DNA from: Sporanaerobacter acetigenes DSM 13106
Lineage (GTDB): Bacteria > Bacillota > Clostridia > Tissierellales > Sporanaerobacteraceae
NCBI RefSeq assembly: GCF_900130025.1
Contig: NZ_FQXR01000004.1
Coordinates: forward strand, 140,483-204,482
Direction: 5' to 3'
DNA length: 64,000 bases
In this document: piece by piece, positions 1 to 7,811 of the stretch
Position numbering within the stretch: position 1 is the first letter of the stretch
Layout: every line of letters begins with the position of its first letter
Notes under the pieces: generated by a model
Told to the model about the DNA's origin: nothing
The model's database searches: none
What the model saw: the letters and a program-made list of their open reading frames with translations, nothing else
Position numbers and translations under genes: made by a program

Positions 1-1079
1 GTAAAGGACTATTCGCTCCGATAAAAAGTATTTATAAGACCCTTGATGAAATGGAAAATAGAGATATTTCAATTGAAAATACAATTTCTACAAAGGATTT
101 CTTTGAAAATATAAATTCAAAACTCAATAATATAAAAGCAAATATAAAATCGGATTTTGTCGGATATAAGGGAACTACTGATGAGTTAAATGTATTTTCA
201 GATAAATTCAATGATATCTCTACAAATATGGGCTATACTTCTAGAGAAATATCTAATGTTGTGGAACAAGTAGCAGAAGGTGCTGTAAGTCAAGCAGAGG
301 AAACTGAAATGACTGCAGGACTTTTAAATGATAGCATGAATTCATTAAACGATATAACAGAAAAAGAAAACGTGGGAAAGGAAGATTTAGAAACAGCAGT
401 TTTGAAACTAAATAAAGGCTATGAAAATTTACAAGACACTTCTAAAAGTCTTAACAATATCCTAGGTGAATTTTTACAAGTAAAAGAAAATGGTATCAAA
501 CTTCAAAATAGAGCAAAGGATGTAACTAAAATAGTGGAAACTGTTGAAAACATTTCTGATAAAACCAATTTACTTGCCTTAAATGCCAGTATTGAAGCTT
601 CTAGAGCTGGTGAATATGGACAAGGCTTCACTGTAGTTGCTATGGAAATAAGAAAGCTCGCTGAAGGCTCTAAAGAAGCTGTAAAAAACATTAATGACAA
701 TTTAGTCACCTTTATAAATGAAATTGATGGCTTTGTAGAACAAATTGAAGAACAATATACTACTCTTGAAAAAGAAAACAATAGTCTTTCAGGTATTGCC
801 AATGAAAATTATACTACTGTAACATCTATACAAAATGTATCTAACTTGATAATTGATTTGATTGAGAATTTGAACAATGAAACAAAATCTTTAAATACTA
901 TATCTTCAAATATTGAATCTCTTGCTGCTATTGCAGAAGAAAACTCTGCTTCTTCAGAAGAAGTAAGTGCAAATGTAGTCACTTATACGGAAGAGTTAAG
1001 CAAAATGATTGAAAATATAAAAGAATTCAAGAAAGTTTCCGAACAATTTGGAGAGGATTTAGAAAGATATATTGTGTAA
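1..1079 (+). CDS. methyl-accepting chemotaxis protein, C-terminal part
   Basis: Cytoplasmic signalling part of a chemoreceptor, which would relay ligand binding to CheA/CheW. The frame is open from base 3, so the sensor domain, membrane segments and true start lie left of the window. The visible protein opens with a HAMP-like linker ([18 protein letters not shown]), then a long heptad-rich coiled coil. The hairpin-tip motif [18 protein letters not shown] is followed by [17 protein letters not shown], the CheA/CheW-binding core of the family. Methylation-type Glu/Gln pairs occur on both sides. Ligand unknown. It ends before a terminator shared with the convergent decarboxylase. Confidence 0.93.
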   Translation, partial: KGLFAPIKSIYKTLDEMENRDISIENTISTKDFFENINSKLNNIKANIKSDFVGYKGTTDELNVFSDKFNDISTNMGYTSREISNVVEQVAEGAVSQAEETEMTAGLLNDSMNSLNDITEKENVGKEDLETAVLKLNKGYENLQDTSKSLNNILGEFLQVKENGIKLQNRAKDVTKIVETVENISDKTNLLALNASIEASRAGEYGQGFTVVAMEIRKLAEGSKEAVKNINDNLVTFINEIDGFVEQIEEQYTTLEKENNSLSGIANENYTTVTSIQNVSNLIIDLIENLNNETKSLNTISSNIESLAAIAEENSASSEEVSANVVTYTEELSKMIENIKEFKKVSEQFGEDLERYIV

Positions 1080-1094
1080 ACTCATAAATTCACA

Positions 1095-1128
1095 AAAAGT
1101 GCTAGGTTTTTATTGACCTAGCACTTTT
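1095..1128. terminator. bidirectional terminator
   Basis: Perfect 13-bp stem, AAAAGTGCTAGGT at 1095-1107 and ACCTAGCACTTTT at 1116-1128, with an 8-nt loop. It separates the convergent chemoreceptor and decarboxylase genes. The stop codon of the decarboxylase (1110-1112) lies in the loop, so one arm is coding. Confidence 0.85.
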
Positions 1129-2570
1129 ATATAGTCTACTTCTGGATCTTCTGTTCCTTGAAGTGAACTATTTTGTTTTTTGAGCATAACTATATAATCT
1201 ATCATATCTTTTGAAATACGTTCTCCAGGTATGACAATTGGTATCCCCGGTGGATAAACCATTATGGACTCTCCACTTATTTCACCTTCTGCTTCTTCTA
1301 ATTTAACTATCTTTTTCCTGCTATAAAAGGCTTGCCTTGGAGACACGATAAGTTCTGGATTTTCCAATACAGAAATTTTGTCAAAACGTATTTTGAAATT
1401 ATCTTTTCTGTATTTTTTAGAAATATCTTTTAAGGCTTCTACCAAAGCATTTACAGATTCATCACTATCTCCAAAACTTATAAGAGCCAATATATTGAAT
1501 ACATCCCCCATTTCAACCTGAATATTGTATTCATCTCTCAATATATTGTACACTTCAAATCCTGTAAGACCCAATTCTGATACATTTATGCCCAATTTGG
1601 TTTCATCAAAGTTAAATACTCCTGGAGTTCCTATAAGTTCTTTTCCAAAAGCATATAATCCGTCTATTTCATTTATCTTTTCTCTTGCTTTTCTTGCAAG
1701 CCTCAAGGTCTCAGAAAGAAGTTCCTGACCATGAATAGCTAAAGTTTTTCTAGCTATATCTAAACTGGCCATGAGAAGGTATGAGGCACTAGTGGTTTGA
1801 GTTAAGCTGAGTACAGTTCTAACAGTTTTTTCATCTACTAGACCTTCTTTTATGAGAAGCAATGAACTTTGAGTAAGGGAGCCTCCAGTTTTATGCATAC
1901 TTACAGCACACATATCTGCTCCCAATTCAATAGCATCATAGGGAAGTTCATCATTGAATCTAAAATGAGCTCCATGAGCTTCATCTACAAGAACTGCCAT
2001 ACCATATTTGTGGGCAATTTTAACTATGCTCTTTATATCAGAAGTAGCTCCATAGTAAGTAGGATTTATCAAAAATATAGCTTTTGCATCAAAATTTCTC
2101 GCTATGGCTTTTTCTACATCTTCAATAGAAACTCCCATGGCTATTCCAAGCCTTTCATTTATTTCTGGCTGAATATATACTGGAATAGCACCACTTAATA
2201 TCAGCCCATTTATAGCAGATTTGTGAGCATTCCTAGGCATTATTATTTTATCTCCTGGCTCGCAAACACTCATGATCATAGCTTGTACTCCAGATGTCGT
2301 CCCATTGACTAGGAAAAATGAATGGTCTGCCCAATAAGCTTCAGCTGCTAAATCCTCCGCTTCCTTTATAACTCCTATGGGATTATTTAAATTGTCTAAT
2401 GGTTTCATAGAATTTACATCTATTTGCAATACCTTGTTTCCTACAAATTCCCCAAATTCCTTGAGTCCCACTCCATGTTTATGCCCAGGAACATCAAAAG
2501 GTATGACATTTCTCTCTTGATATGCTTTTAGTGCATCAAACAATGGGGTTTTGTTTTGATTAGATACCAC
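1110..2570 (-). CDS. Orn/Lys/Arg decarboxylase, PLP fold type I
   Basis: Basic amino-acid decarboxylase of the short (about 480-residue) Gram-positive SpeA/YaaO type, expected to make cadaverine, putrescine or agmatine. Visible: FDVPGHKHG near residue 25, the VDEAHGAH cofactor motif near 195, the Schiff-base lysine K227 in SMHKTGGS, and YPPGIPIVIPGE near 440. Start is GTG behind GGAGGAG. The gene stands alone between mgtE and a terminator. A paralogue lies at 35283-36695. Substrate cannot be read from sequence. Confidence 0.92.
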   Translation of the reverse strand: MVSNQNKTPLFDALKAYQERNVIPFDVPGHKHGVGLKEFGEFVGNKVLQIDVNSMKPLDNLNNPIGVIKEAEDLAAEAYWADHSFFLVNGTTSGVQAMIMSVCEPGDKIIMPRNAHKSAINGLILSGAIPVYIQPEINERLGIAMGVSIEDVEKAIARNFDAKAIFLINPTYYGATSDIKSIVKIAHKYGMAVLVDEAHGAHFRFNDELPYDAIELGADMCAVSMHKTGGSLTQSSLLLIKEGLVDEKTVRTVLSLTQTTSASYLLMASLDIARKTLAIHGQELLSETLRLARKAREKINEIDGLYAFGKELIGTPGVFNFDETKLGINVSELGLTGFEVYNILRDEYNIQVEMGDVFNILALISFGDSDESVNALVEALKDISKKYRKDNFKIRFDKISVLENPELIVSPRQAFYSRKKIVKLEEAEGEISGESIMVYPPGIPIVIPGERISKDMIDYIVMLKKQNSSLQGTEDPEVDYIKVLGQ

Positions 2571-2597
2571 TTGCCACTCCTCCAGTGTGAAATAAAT

Positions 2598-3935
2598 TTA
2601 AATATGCAAAATCAATGAAGCTATAGTGAAATAAACTGTTAGACTCAATGCATCCACTATAGTTGTAATAAGTGGACTTGCCATTATAGCTGGATCTATT
2701 TTTAATTTTTTGGCTGCAATAGGAAGTATACCACCTATTACTTTTGAAGCTATGACAGTGAAAAATAAAGTCACAGATACTGTCAAGGCGATATAAATAT
2801 TAACTTTTTCTATATAATATATTCTCAAAAAATTCACCAAAGCTAGTACTATTCCTACTATGATACTTATCCTGAATTCTTTCCATACGACTTTCCCTAT
2901 ATCTTTAGGATGCACTTCACCCAAAGCTAAACCTCTAATCACCAATGTAGAAGATTGACTTCCTGCATTTCCTCCAGTATCCATGAGCATAGGTATAAAA
3001 GAAGCCAAGAGTACTGTAGACTGAAGTACATCTTCAAATCTTGTTATAATTCTCTGAGTAAAAGTAGCTGATATCATTAAAAATAACAACCATATTATTC
3101 TATGTTTGGCTAAGCTAAAAACATCAGTATCTAAATATTCATCTTCTGATGGAGACATGGCAGCCATTTTTTGAAAGTCTTCTGTGTTTTCCTTGTCTAT
3201 AACATCCATTATATCATCAACAGTTATAATGCCAGTAAGTCTATTTTCTTTATCTACTACTGGAAGGGCTATAAAACCATATTTTCTGAAGAGTGCAGCT
3301 ACAGTTTCTTGATCGTCATGAGTATTTACATATATGACATCTCTGTTCATGATATTTTTTATACTCTCATTTTCTTCATTGACTACAAGCTTTCTTAGAG
3401 AAACTATTCCTTCTAATTTTCTATTGGAATCTGTTACATAGCATGTATACACTGTTTCTTTAGAAAGACCCGTTTCTTTTATATGAGCTAATGCCTCTCC
3501 AACTGTCATTTCTTTCTTTAAGTCTACATACTCAATAGTCATAAGACTTCCAGCTGAATCTTGTGGGTAGTTTAAAAATTGATTTATACGCTTTCGTTCT
3601 TCTTGATTTGAATTTAGCAATATCTTCTTCACAACATTTGCTGGCATTTCCTCAAGTAAGTCAATCATATCATCAAAGTACAATTCATCTATAATATACT
3701 CCAATTCTTTATCCGTGATACAACCAACTATTTCCTTTTGTTTATCTACTGGAAAATACGAAAACACATCTACTGCTACATTCTTAGGCAACATTCTAAA
3801 CAACATAAGTGCTATAGCTATATCCAATTCTTCCAATATTTCTTCTATGTCTATTGGATTCATCTGAATAAGCTCTTCTCTCAACTCGCGATACTTCTTT
3901 TGTTCTAATAGCATTTCAATTTTTCTTTCACCCAT
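2598..3935 (-). CDS. mgtE: magnesium transporter MgtE
   Basis: Mg2+ channel/transporter of the inner membrane. Order of domains: helical N domain (1 to about 130), paired CBS domains (about 130-250) that sense Mg2+, then five membrane helices (about 275-445). The pore-region motif MLMDTGGNAGSQSS and the later TTIVDALSL carry the conserved acidic residues. Usual length is about 450. The start ATG overlaps the stop of a 35-codon leader ORF (TAATG), and its ribosome site (AGGGGGGAT) is inside that ORF, so translation is probably coupled. No M-box riboswitch was seen upstream. Confidence 0.95.
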   Translation of the reverse strand: MGERKIEMLLEQKKYRELREELIQMNPIDIEEILEELDIAIALMLFRMLPKNVAVDVFSYFPVDKQKEIVGCITDKELEYIIDELYFDDMIDLLEEMPANVVKKILLNSNQEERKRINQFLNYPQDSAGSLMTIEYVDLKKEMTVGEALAHIKETGLSKETVYTCYVTDSNRKLEGIVSLRKLVVNEENESIKNIMNRDVIYVNTHDDQETVAALFRKYGFIALPVVDKENRLTGIITVDDIMDVIDKENTEDFQKMAAMSPSEDEYLDTDVFSLAKHRIIWLLFLMISATFTQRIITRFEDVLQSTVLLASFIPMLMDTGGNAGSQSSTLVIRGLALGEVHPKDIGKVVWKEFRISIIVGIVLALVNFLRIYYIEKVNIYIALTVSVTLFFTVIASKVIGGILPIAAKKLKIDPAIMASPLITTIVDALSLTVYFTIASLILHI

Positions 3936-4042
3936 TAAAAATCCCCCCTTGGAAAAACCATAAACAAAAGTGATGAATATGGTTCTTCCCTTTTAGTATT
4001 AAGTTTTCTACTCGGACTACCAGATAAGGGCCCAGAATCCAT
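3935..4042 (-). CDS. 35-codon leader ORF of mgtE
   Basis: Small ORF below ordinary size cut-offs. It has a very strong ribosome site (GGAGGTGAT, 4 nt before the ATG at 4042; a second in-frame ATG lies 6 nt further upstream). It encodes 35 residues beginning MDSGPLSGSPSRKLNTK and ending LLFMVFPRGDF. Its stop overlaps the mgtE start by one base and its last codons contain the mgtE ribosome site. By analogy with Pro/acid-rich leader peptides of Mg2+ transporters such as MgtL of Salmonella, it may regulate mgtE through ribosome stalling or termination. The peptide is not one I recognise. Confidence 0.7.
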   Translation of the reverse strand: MDSGPLSGSPSRKLNTKREEPYSSLLFMVFPRGDF

Positions 4043-4136
4043 TTTCATCACCTCCAATTTAATTCTTCCATAGGTGTGGATATATTATACTATATTTATA
4101 GACTATTCTATTATAGTAGATTTTTCAACATTTTTT

Positions 4137-5177
4137 TTAAATATCCTCAATTATTTTTTCTCCAATAGCTTTGTATATTTTACCAACTGGAGAGTTTAAA
4201 TCTACTACTGGTGAAATACCTTTATCACTTCCCTCTCTAATTTCTTTAAGTAATGGAATCTCACCTAAAAAGCTTACATCTAATTCTCTACTTAATTTTT
4301 CTCCCTCTCCGGAGCCAAATATATAGTGTTTTTCACCACATTTATCGCATTGGAAATAAGACATATTTTCTATAACTCCAATTATATCGGTATTGGTCTT
4401 TTGAGCCATAATACCCAATCTCTTTGCTACACCCTTAGCCGTAATCTGTGGAGTTGTCACTATTAAAAACCTGGCATCTTTTACTTCTTGCATGATGCTA
4501 AGTGGTATATCTCCAGTTCCTGGAGGCAAATCCAAGAGCAAGAAATCTAATTCACCCCAATATACTTCATTCATAAACTGTTCAAGCACTCCTGAAAGAA
4601 CTGGTCCCCTCCAAATAAGTGCTTCATCTTCTTCTACTAGATTGCCCATAGACATGATTTTTACTCCATGAGTTTCTATAGGAAGGATAGCTTGCTCTCC
4701 AATGGCCACTGGTCTCACACCTTTTATGCCCATTATCTGAGGTATGCTGTATCCTAATATATCTGCATCTATCAGCCCTACTTTATATCCCATATTTGCC
4801 AATGTTATAGCTAAATTGGCTGTAACAGTAGATTTTCCTACTCCACCTTTTCCACTTCCAATAGCTAGTATAGTGGTATTTTCAAAAGAATTTAAAGAAT
4901 TTTTTTTCTTCCCAAATAGGGCTTCTTTTTCCTTATCTGACATTTCACCAAATTGAACTTTTACGCTTTTGACTCCTTCTATTTTTCCTACTTCATTTAG
5001 AATATCTTCTTTCATCTTATTTTTCAGCGGACATCCTATAGTAGTCAATGCAACTACAACTTCAACATTTCCGTTATCTATCGAAACATCCTTAATCATA
5101 TTTAGTTCTACTAAATTTCTATTGAGTTCAGGATCATATACATTTTGAAGTGCAGCATATATTTGATTTTTGTCCAT
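4137..5177 (-). CDS. mrp: Mrp/NBP35-type Fe-S cluster carrier ATPase
   Basis: P-loop ATPase thought to bind and transfer 4Fe-4S clusters in the cytosol. Residues 1-85 form an MIP18/DUF59 domain. The deviant Walker A GSGKGGVGKST lies near residue 107, followed by LLDLPPGTGD, and the CxxC pair (CDKCG) near residue 277 that bridges the cluster at the dimer interface is present. Full length. Start ATG behind GAGGTT. Preceded by the HesB-like selenoprotein gene, suggesting a small Fe-S/redox neighbourhood, though a terminator and a palindromic repeat lie between them. Confidence 0.94.
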   Translation of the reverse strand: MDKNQIYAALQNVYDPELNRNLVELNMIKDVSIDNGNVEVVVALTTIGCPLKNKMKEDILNEVGKIEGVKSVKVQFGEMSDKEKEALFGKKKNSLNSFENTTILAIGSGKGGVGKSTVTANLAITLANMGYKVGLIDADILGYSIPQIMGIKGVRPVAIGEQAILPIETHGVKIMSMGNLVEEDEALIWRGPVLSGVLEQFMNEVYWGELDFLLLDLPPGTGDIPLSIMQEVKDARFLIVTTPQITAKGVAKRLGIMAQKTNTDIIGVIENMSYFQCDKCGEKHYIFGSGEGEKLSRELDVSFLGEIPLLKEIREGSDKGISPVVDLNSPVGKIYKAIGEKIIEDI

Positions 5178-5210
5178 TTTCTAACCTCCTCATCTAATGT
5201 TTACGGTTTT

Positions 5211-5239
5211 GCGACAGCGAGAACCGTCCCCGCTGTCGC
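5211..5239 (+). repeat. REP-like palindrome
   Basis: GCGACAGCG, an 11-nt loop (AGAACCGTCCC), then CGCTGTCGC: a perfect 9-bp stem. The 18-mer GCGACAGCGAGAACCGTC recurs at 50501-50527 (minus strand) and 55094-55122. It lies in the gap between the HesB gene and mrp. Confidence 0.75.
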
Positions 5240-5282
5240 AGCAGTTAGTAACACCTTAACTCTATTATATCCAATACAATAG

Positions 5283-5311
5283 AAAAAAGATAGGCAAATA
5301 CCTATCTTTTT
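5283..5311 (-). terminator. terminator of the HesB selenoprotein gene
   Basis: AAAAAGATAGG, 6-nt loop, CCTATCTTTTT. Stem of 11 bp flanked by A/T runs on both sides. The stop codon of the HesB gene (5310-5312) lies at the edge of the stem. Confidence 0.75.
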
Positions 5312-5609
5312 AGCAATATGAACCTCCGCGTCCTGCTGTGACTTGGAAACCTCTTCTCAACCAGTTGTTTGAATAATCAATATTGAATTCATCAAAATTG
5401 TTGACTATATCTTGATCTAGCACAAATGTGAAATCATCTACTTTAACTATGCTATCATCATCTTTTTGCTCATCCAGAGCTAATCCAAAAGTTGGACCAC
5501 CTCAGCCAAGACCCGCAACATAAACCCTTAGAGGTTTATTTAAATTATTTTTTGATTCTAAATATTTTCTCAATTCTTCTCTTGCTATCTGAGTCAATTC
5601 TATATTCAT
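5310..5609 (-). CDS. HesB/IscA-like selenoprotein (in-frame TGA, Sec36)
   Basis: A 99-residue protein read through a TGA at 5502-5504. Start ATG at 5609 follows AAAGGAGG. Residues 28-41 read RVYVAGLG-U-GGPTF, and the C-terminus is TAGRGGSYC. The TGA falls exactly where HesB/IscA proteins carry their first conserved cysteine. A family of HesB-related selenoproteins with this layout (TIGR01911) is known, so selenocysteine is the best reading. A small hairpin (TCCAA, CTT, TTGGA) starts 6 nt after the TGA and could be part of a SECIS element. Role is probably Fe-S or thiol/redox chemistry. A sequencing error turning TGT/TGC into TGA is the alternative. Ordinary gene finders will split or miss it. 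Confidence 0.85.
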
Positions 5610-5641
5610 AGTTTTCCTCCTTTTGATTTTCTATACTATAT

Positions 5642-5658
5642 ATACCCCCTGTGGGTAT
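5642..5658 (-). promoter_or_regulatory. CsoR/CstR-like operator upstream of the HesB gene
   Basis: ATACCCCCTGTGGGTAT, arms ATACCC/GGGTAT around 5 nt, 33 bp before the start codon. Resembles operators of the CsoR/CstR family (copper or persulfide sensors). A related palindrome sits in the glutaredoxin promoter at 15631-15651. Confidence 0.5.
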
Positions 5659-5708
5659 CTTTAATCATATTATATATTATATTTTTTAAGCTGTCAAACA
5701 CAAATAAA

Positions 5709-5736
5709 CCCTCCAGCTAAAAATTTAGCTGGAGGG
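5709..5736. terminator. bidirectional terminator
   Basis: CCCTCCAGCTAAA (5709-5721), 2 nt, TTTAGCTGGAGGG (5724-5736), with T-rich or A-rich flanks. It lies just beyond the stop of the phage-holin-family gene. Confidence 0.8.
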
Positions 5737-5742
5737 TTTTCA

Positions 5743-6120
5743 CTACATGGCTCTTCCGGGAATAATAGCATCTAAAATACCTATGATTAAAGCTCCTATT
5801 ATGGCTCCCCATACGGATATGTTAAATCCAGGAACTATAAATTTTGTAACATATAATATGATTGCTGAAATGATAAAACCTGTAATTCCTCTCCCAAAAG
5901 GCGAGGCATCTACTCCTGCAATCTTTTGTATAAAGTAATCAAGAAGAGCAATCACAATAGATGCTATAATGAGACTCCATATTCCATTTATTGAAAATCC
6001 CGGAGTAAGTAGTGCTGCTACTCCCACTATTATGGCAGTGATAAGAATTCTTAAAAGTACTTCTCCTACACTAGTATTTTTAGTGTCTTTGGTTCTGTTG
6101 TTGTTGTCATTATTATCCAT
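5743..6120 (-). CDS. phage holin family (PF04020) small membrane protein
   Basis: 125 residues. A polar Asn/Asp/Lys-rich N-terminus (DNNDNNNRTKD) is followed by four hydrophobic segments, with LLTPGFSINGIW and a second copy-like FIVPGFNISVW at matching places. This repeat and the Gly-rich helices fit the four-TM holin-superfamily IV / DUF360 group of chromosomal membrane proteins; no lytic role is implied. The start at 6120 was chosen because GGAGGTG precedes it; a longer frame exists but lacks a ribosome site. Confidence 0.8.
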   Translation of the reverse strand: MDNNDNNNRTKDTKNTSVGEVLLRILITAIIVGVAALLTPGFSINGIWSLIIASIVIALLDYFIQKIAGVDASPFGRGITGFIISAIILYVTKFIVPGFNISVWGAIIGALIIGILDAIIPGRAM

Positions 6121-6285
6121 ATAAACACCTCCTGTTATAAATAATCTCCACATTAATTTTTTTTATGCAAAAAAAATTAAATATTTTTAAAAATATGTGG
6201 AATGATAAAATTGGGGGTATAAACAGTATATGAAATATGTTAATATATAATATAGTTTTATAAGATTTTAAAGGAGGCCAAAAAA

Positions 6286-6471
6286 ATGGAAATAACAAAA
6301 GATATGTTGATAGGCGAAATAGTTCGCAATAAACCAGAAGCTATTGAAACTCTTTTGAGATTTGGTATGGGTTGCATAGGTTGCCCATCAAGCCAAATGG
6401 AATCACTAGAAGAAGCAGCTATGGTTCATGGTATAGATCTTGAAGAACTTCTAAGAGCTTTAAATCAATAA
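6286..6471 (+). CDS. DUF1858 domain protein, redox-disulfide type
   Basis: A 61-residue protein consisting of one DUF1858 domain. The motif GMGCIGCPSS (two Cys three residues apart, near residue 27) marks the subgroup often linked to hybrid-cluster proteins and thought to hold a redox-active disulfide. Good ribosome site AAAGGAGG. Monocistronic, divergent from the holin-family gene and closed by its own terminator. Partner unknown. Confidence 0.85.
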   Translation: MEITKDMLIGEIVRNKPEAIETLLRFGMGCIGCPSSQMESLEEAAMVHGIDLEELLRALNQ

Positions 6472-6482
6472 ATGCAATGAAA

Positions 6483-6519
6483 AAAAAGAGCTATTGAAAA
6501 TTTTCAAATAGCTCTTTTT
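6483..6519 (+). terminator. terminator after DUF1858 gene
   Basis: AAAAAGAGCTATT-GAAAA paired with TTTTCAAATAGCTCTTTTT, one bulged base, ending in a T run. Confidence 0.85.
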
Positions 6520-6522
6520 GTT

Positions 6523-6556
6523 AAAATAATCTTTTGGTAAAACCAAAAGGTTATTT
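6523..6556 (-). terminator. terminator of the PTS/aldolase operon
   Basis: AAAATAATCTTTTGGT (6523-6538) pairs with ACCAAAAGGTTATTTT, overlapping the last codons of the iron-dependent dehydrogenase. Reading on the minus strand the stem runs into an A/T-rich tail. Confidence 0.55.
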
Positions 6557-7705
6557 TCCATAATATGCTTTTAGCATGAATTTTTCAGCATCTTCATAAG
6601 TAGGTACTTTTGCCGCAAATTGTAATCCCCCAGAATTTATAGAAGTTTCTATATCTTCCTTCATAGCTTCCAAATATTCTTTTTCACCTATTCCCATTTC
6701 ACTAAAACTTGGTGGTATTCCTACAGATTTATTTAATTCAATTATTTTTTGGGCTAAAAATCTAGCATACCCTTTTTCTTCTTTATATCCTAAAACTTTG
6801 GCCAATTCAAGATAAAATGGATGTTCTTCTGTGAATTCAATTGTATAAGGAAGAAGTATTGCACAAGTAAGTCCATGGGGAATATTTAATTTGGGTCCTA
6901 CTTGATCAAAAATATGAGCTAAACCTGTTCCTGCATTGTTTATTGCTATTCCCGCTAAATAAGATGCTATATGAATTTTTTCTCTTGCTTCTTTAAATTC
7001 TTTTGAATCTTTAGCTCCATTTATTGATGTTGGCAAATACTTGAATATATCTAAAAGTGTTACTAAAGATATTCTTTGAACTATTGAATTATTCATATTA
7101 CTTGTTGCTGATTCTAATGCATGAGTGAAGGCATCCATCCCGCTATTAGCTGCTACATGTTTAGGCATAGTACACGCCAGTTGTGTATCTAATATGGCTA
7201 ATGTTGGTAAAATATTTTGGCTTATTATTAATTTTTTCTCCATTTTTTTCTTATCTACTACTACAGCACAGCTACTGGTTTCAGAACCTGTTCCACTGGT
7301 TGTAGGAATAGCTATGAGTATAGCTTTATTTCCCAATTTAGGCACTGGATTTGGAAGTATTACATCATCCCATTTAAGATTTGGATATTCATAAAATATC
7401 CAAATAGCCTTGGCACTGTCCATTACAGAACCACCACCTATGGCTAATATGCAATCTGGTTTAAAATCTATTACCTCTTTTAATGGCTTTTCAATATCTT
7501 CCATATGAGGTTCTCTTTTTATATTTCCAACTATTCGCCATTCTTTGCCTAATTTATCAAATTTGTCTGTTATAGCATCTACCACAGACTGTTGACTTTT
7601 CCCTCCCATTAAGATAGCTATATGGTTTTTTTCTATCTTTTGCAAATGTTCTATAGTACCTTCTCCAAAAATAGCATTAACACTATAAAAATTTTTCAAA
7701 TTCAT
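6551..7705 (-). CDS. iron-containing alcohol dehydrogenase
   Basis: Group III NAD(P)-dependent dehydrogenase of 384 residues. GGGSVMDSAKAIW near residue 90 is the nucleotide-binding loop. TTSGTGSETS near 135 and the metal-ligand region with two conserved His (GLAHIFDQVG and NIPHGL) fit the family. Start ATG follows GGGGTGA. It is the last gene of the PTS/aldolase cluster, after a 106-bp gap holding a long palindrome. A likely task is reducing the aldehyde released by the aldolase, but this is inference. Confidence 0.9.
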   Translation of the reverse strand: MNLKNFYSVNAIFGEGTIEHLQKIEKNHIAILMGGKSQQSVVDAITDKFDKLGKEWRIVGNIKREPHMEDIEKPLKEVIDFKPDCILAIGGGSVMDSAKAIWIFYEYPNLKWDDVILPNPVPKLGNKAILIAIPTTSGTGSETSSCAVVVDKKKMEKKLIISQNILPTLAILDTQLACTMPKHVAANSGMDAFTHALESATSNMNNSIVQRISLVTLLDIFKYLPTSINGAKDSKEFKEAREKIHIASYLAGIAINNAGTGLAHIFDQVGPKLNIPHGLTCAILLPYTIEFTEEHPFYLELAKVLGYKEEKGYARFLAQKIIELNKSVGIPPSFSEMGIGEKEYLEAMKEDIETSINSGGLQFAAKVPTYEDAEKFMLKAYYGK

Positions 7706-7767
7706 GTATTCACCCCATTGCCAAATATTTTTATTCTATTAAAATATATATAGGTGTTTTTTTATAT

Positions 7768-7806
7768 ATTGTGAGATTATATGATTTAATCATATAATCT
7801 CACAAT
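7768..7806. repeat. 39-bp near-perfect palindrome
   Basis: Arms ATTGTGAGATTATATGATT (7768-7786) and AATCATATAATCTCACAAT (7788-7806) around one base. It lies between the zinc dehydrogenase and iron dehydrogenase genes. No clear T run follows on the minus strand, so it may be an mRNA processing or stability hairpin, an operator or a weak terminator. Confidence 0.8.
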
Positions 7807-7811
7807 TCTTT

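Noticed and set aside
503-802. Minus-strand frame of 99 codons inside the chemoreceptor gene
   Set aside because: Shadow of the strongly coding plus frame; no ribosome site or domain.
3950-4136. M-box riboswitch upstream of mgtE
   Set aside because: None of the conserved M-box blocks were found; the space is occupied by the leader ORF.
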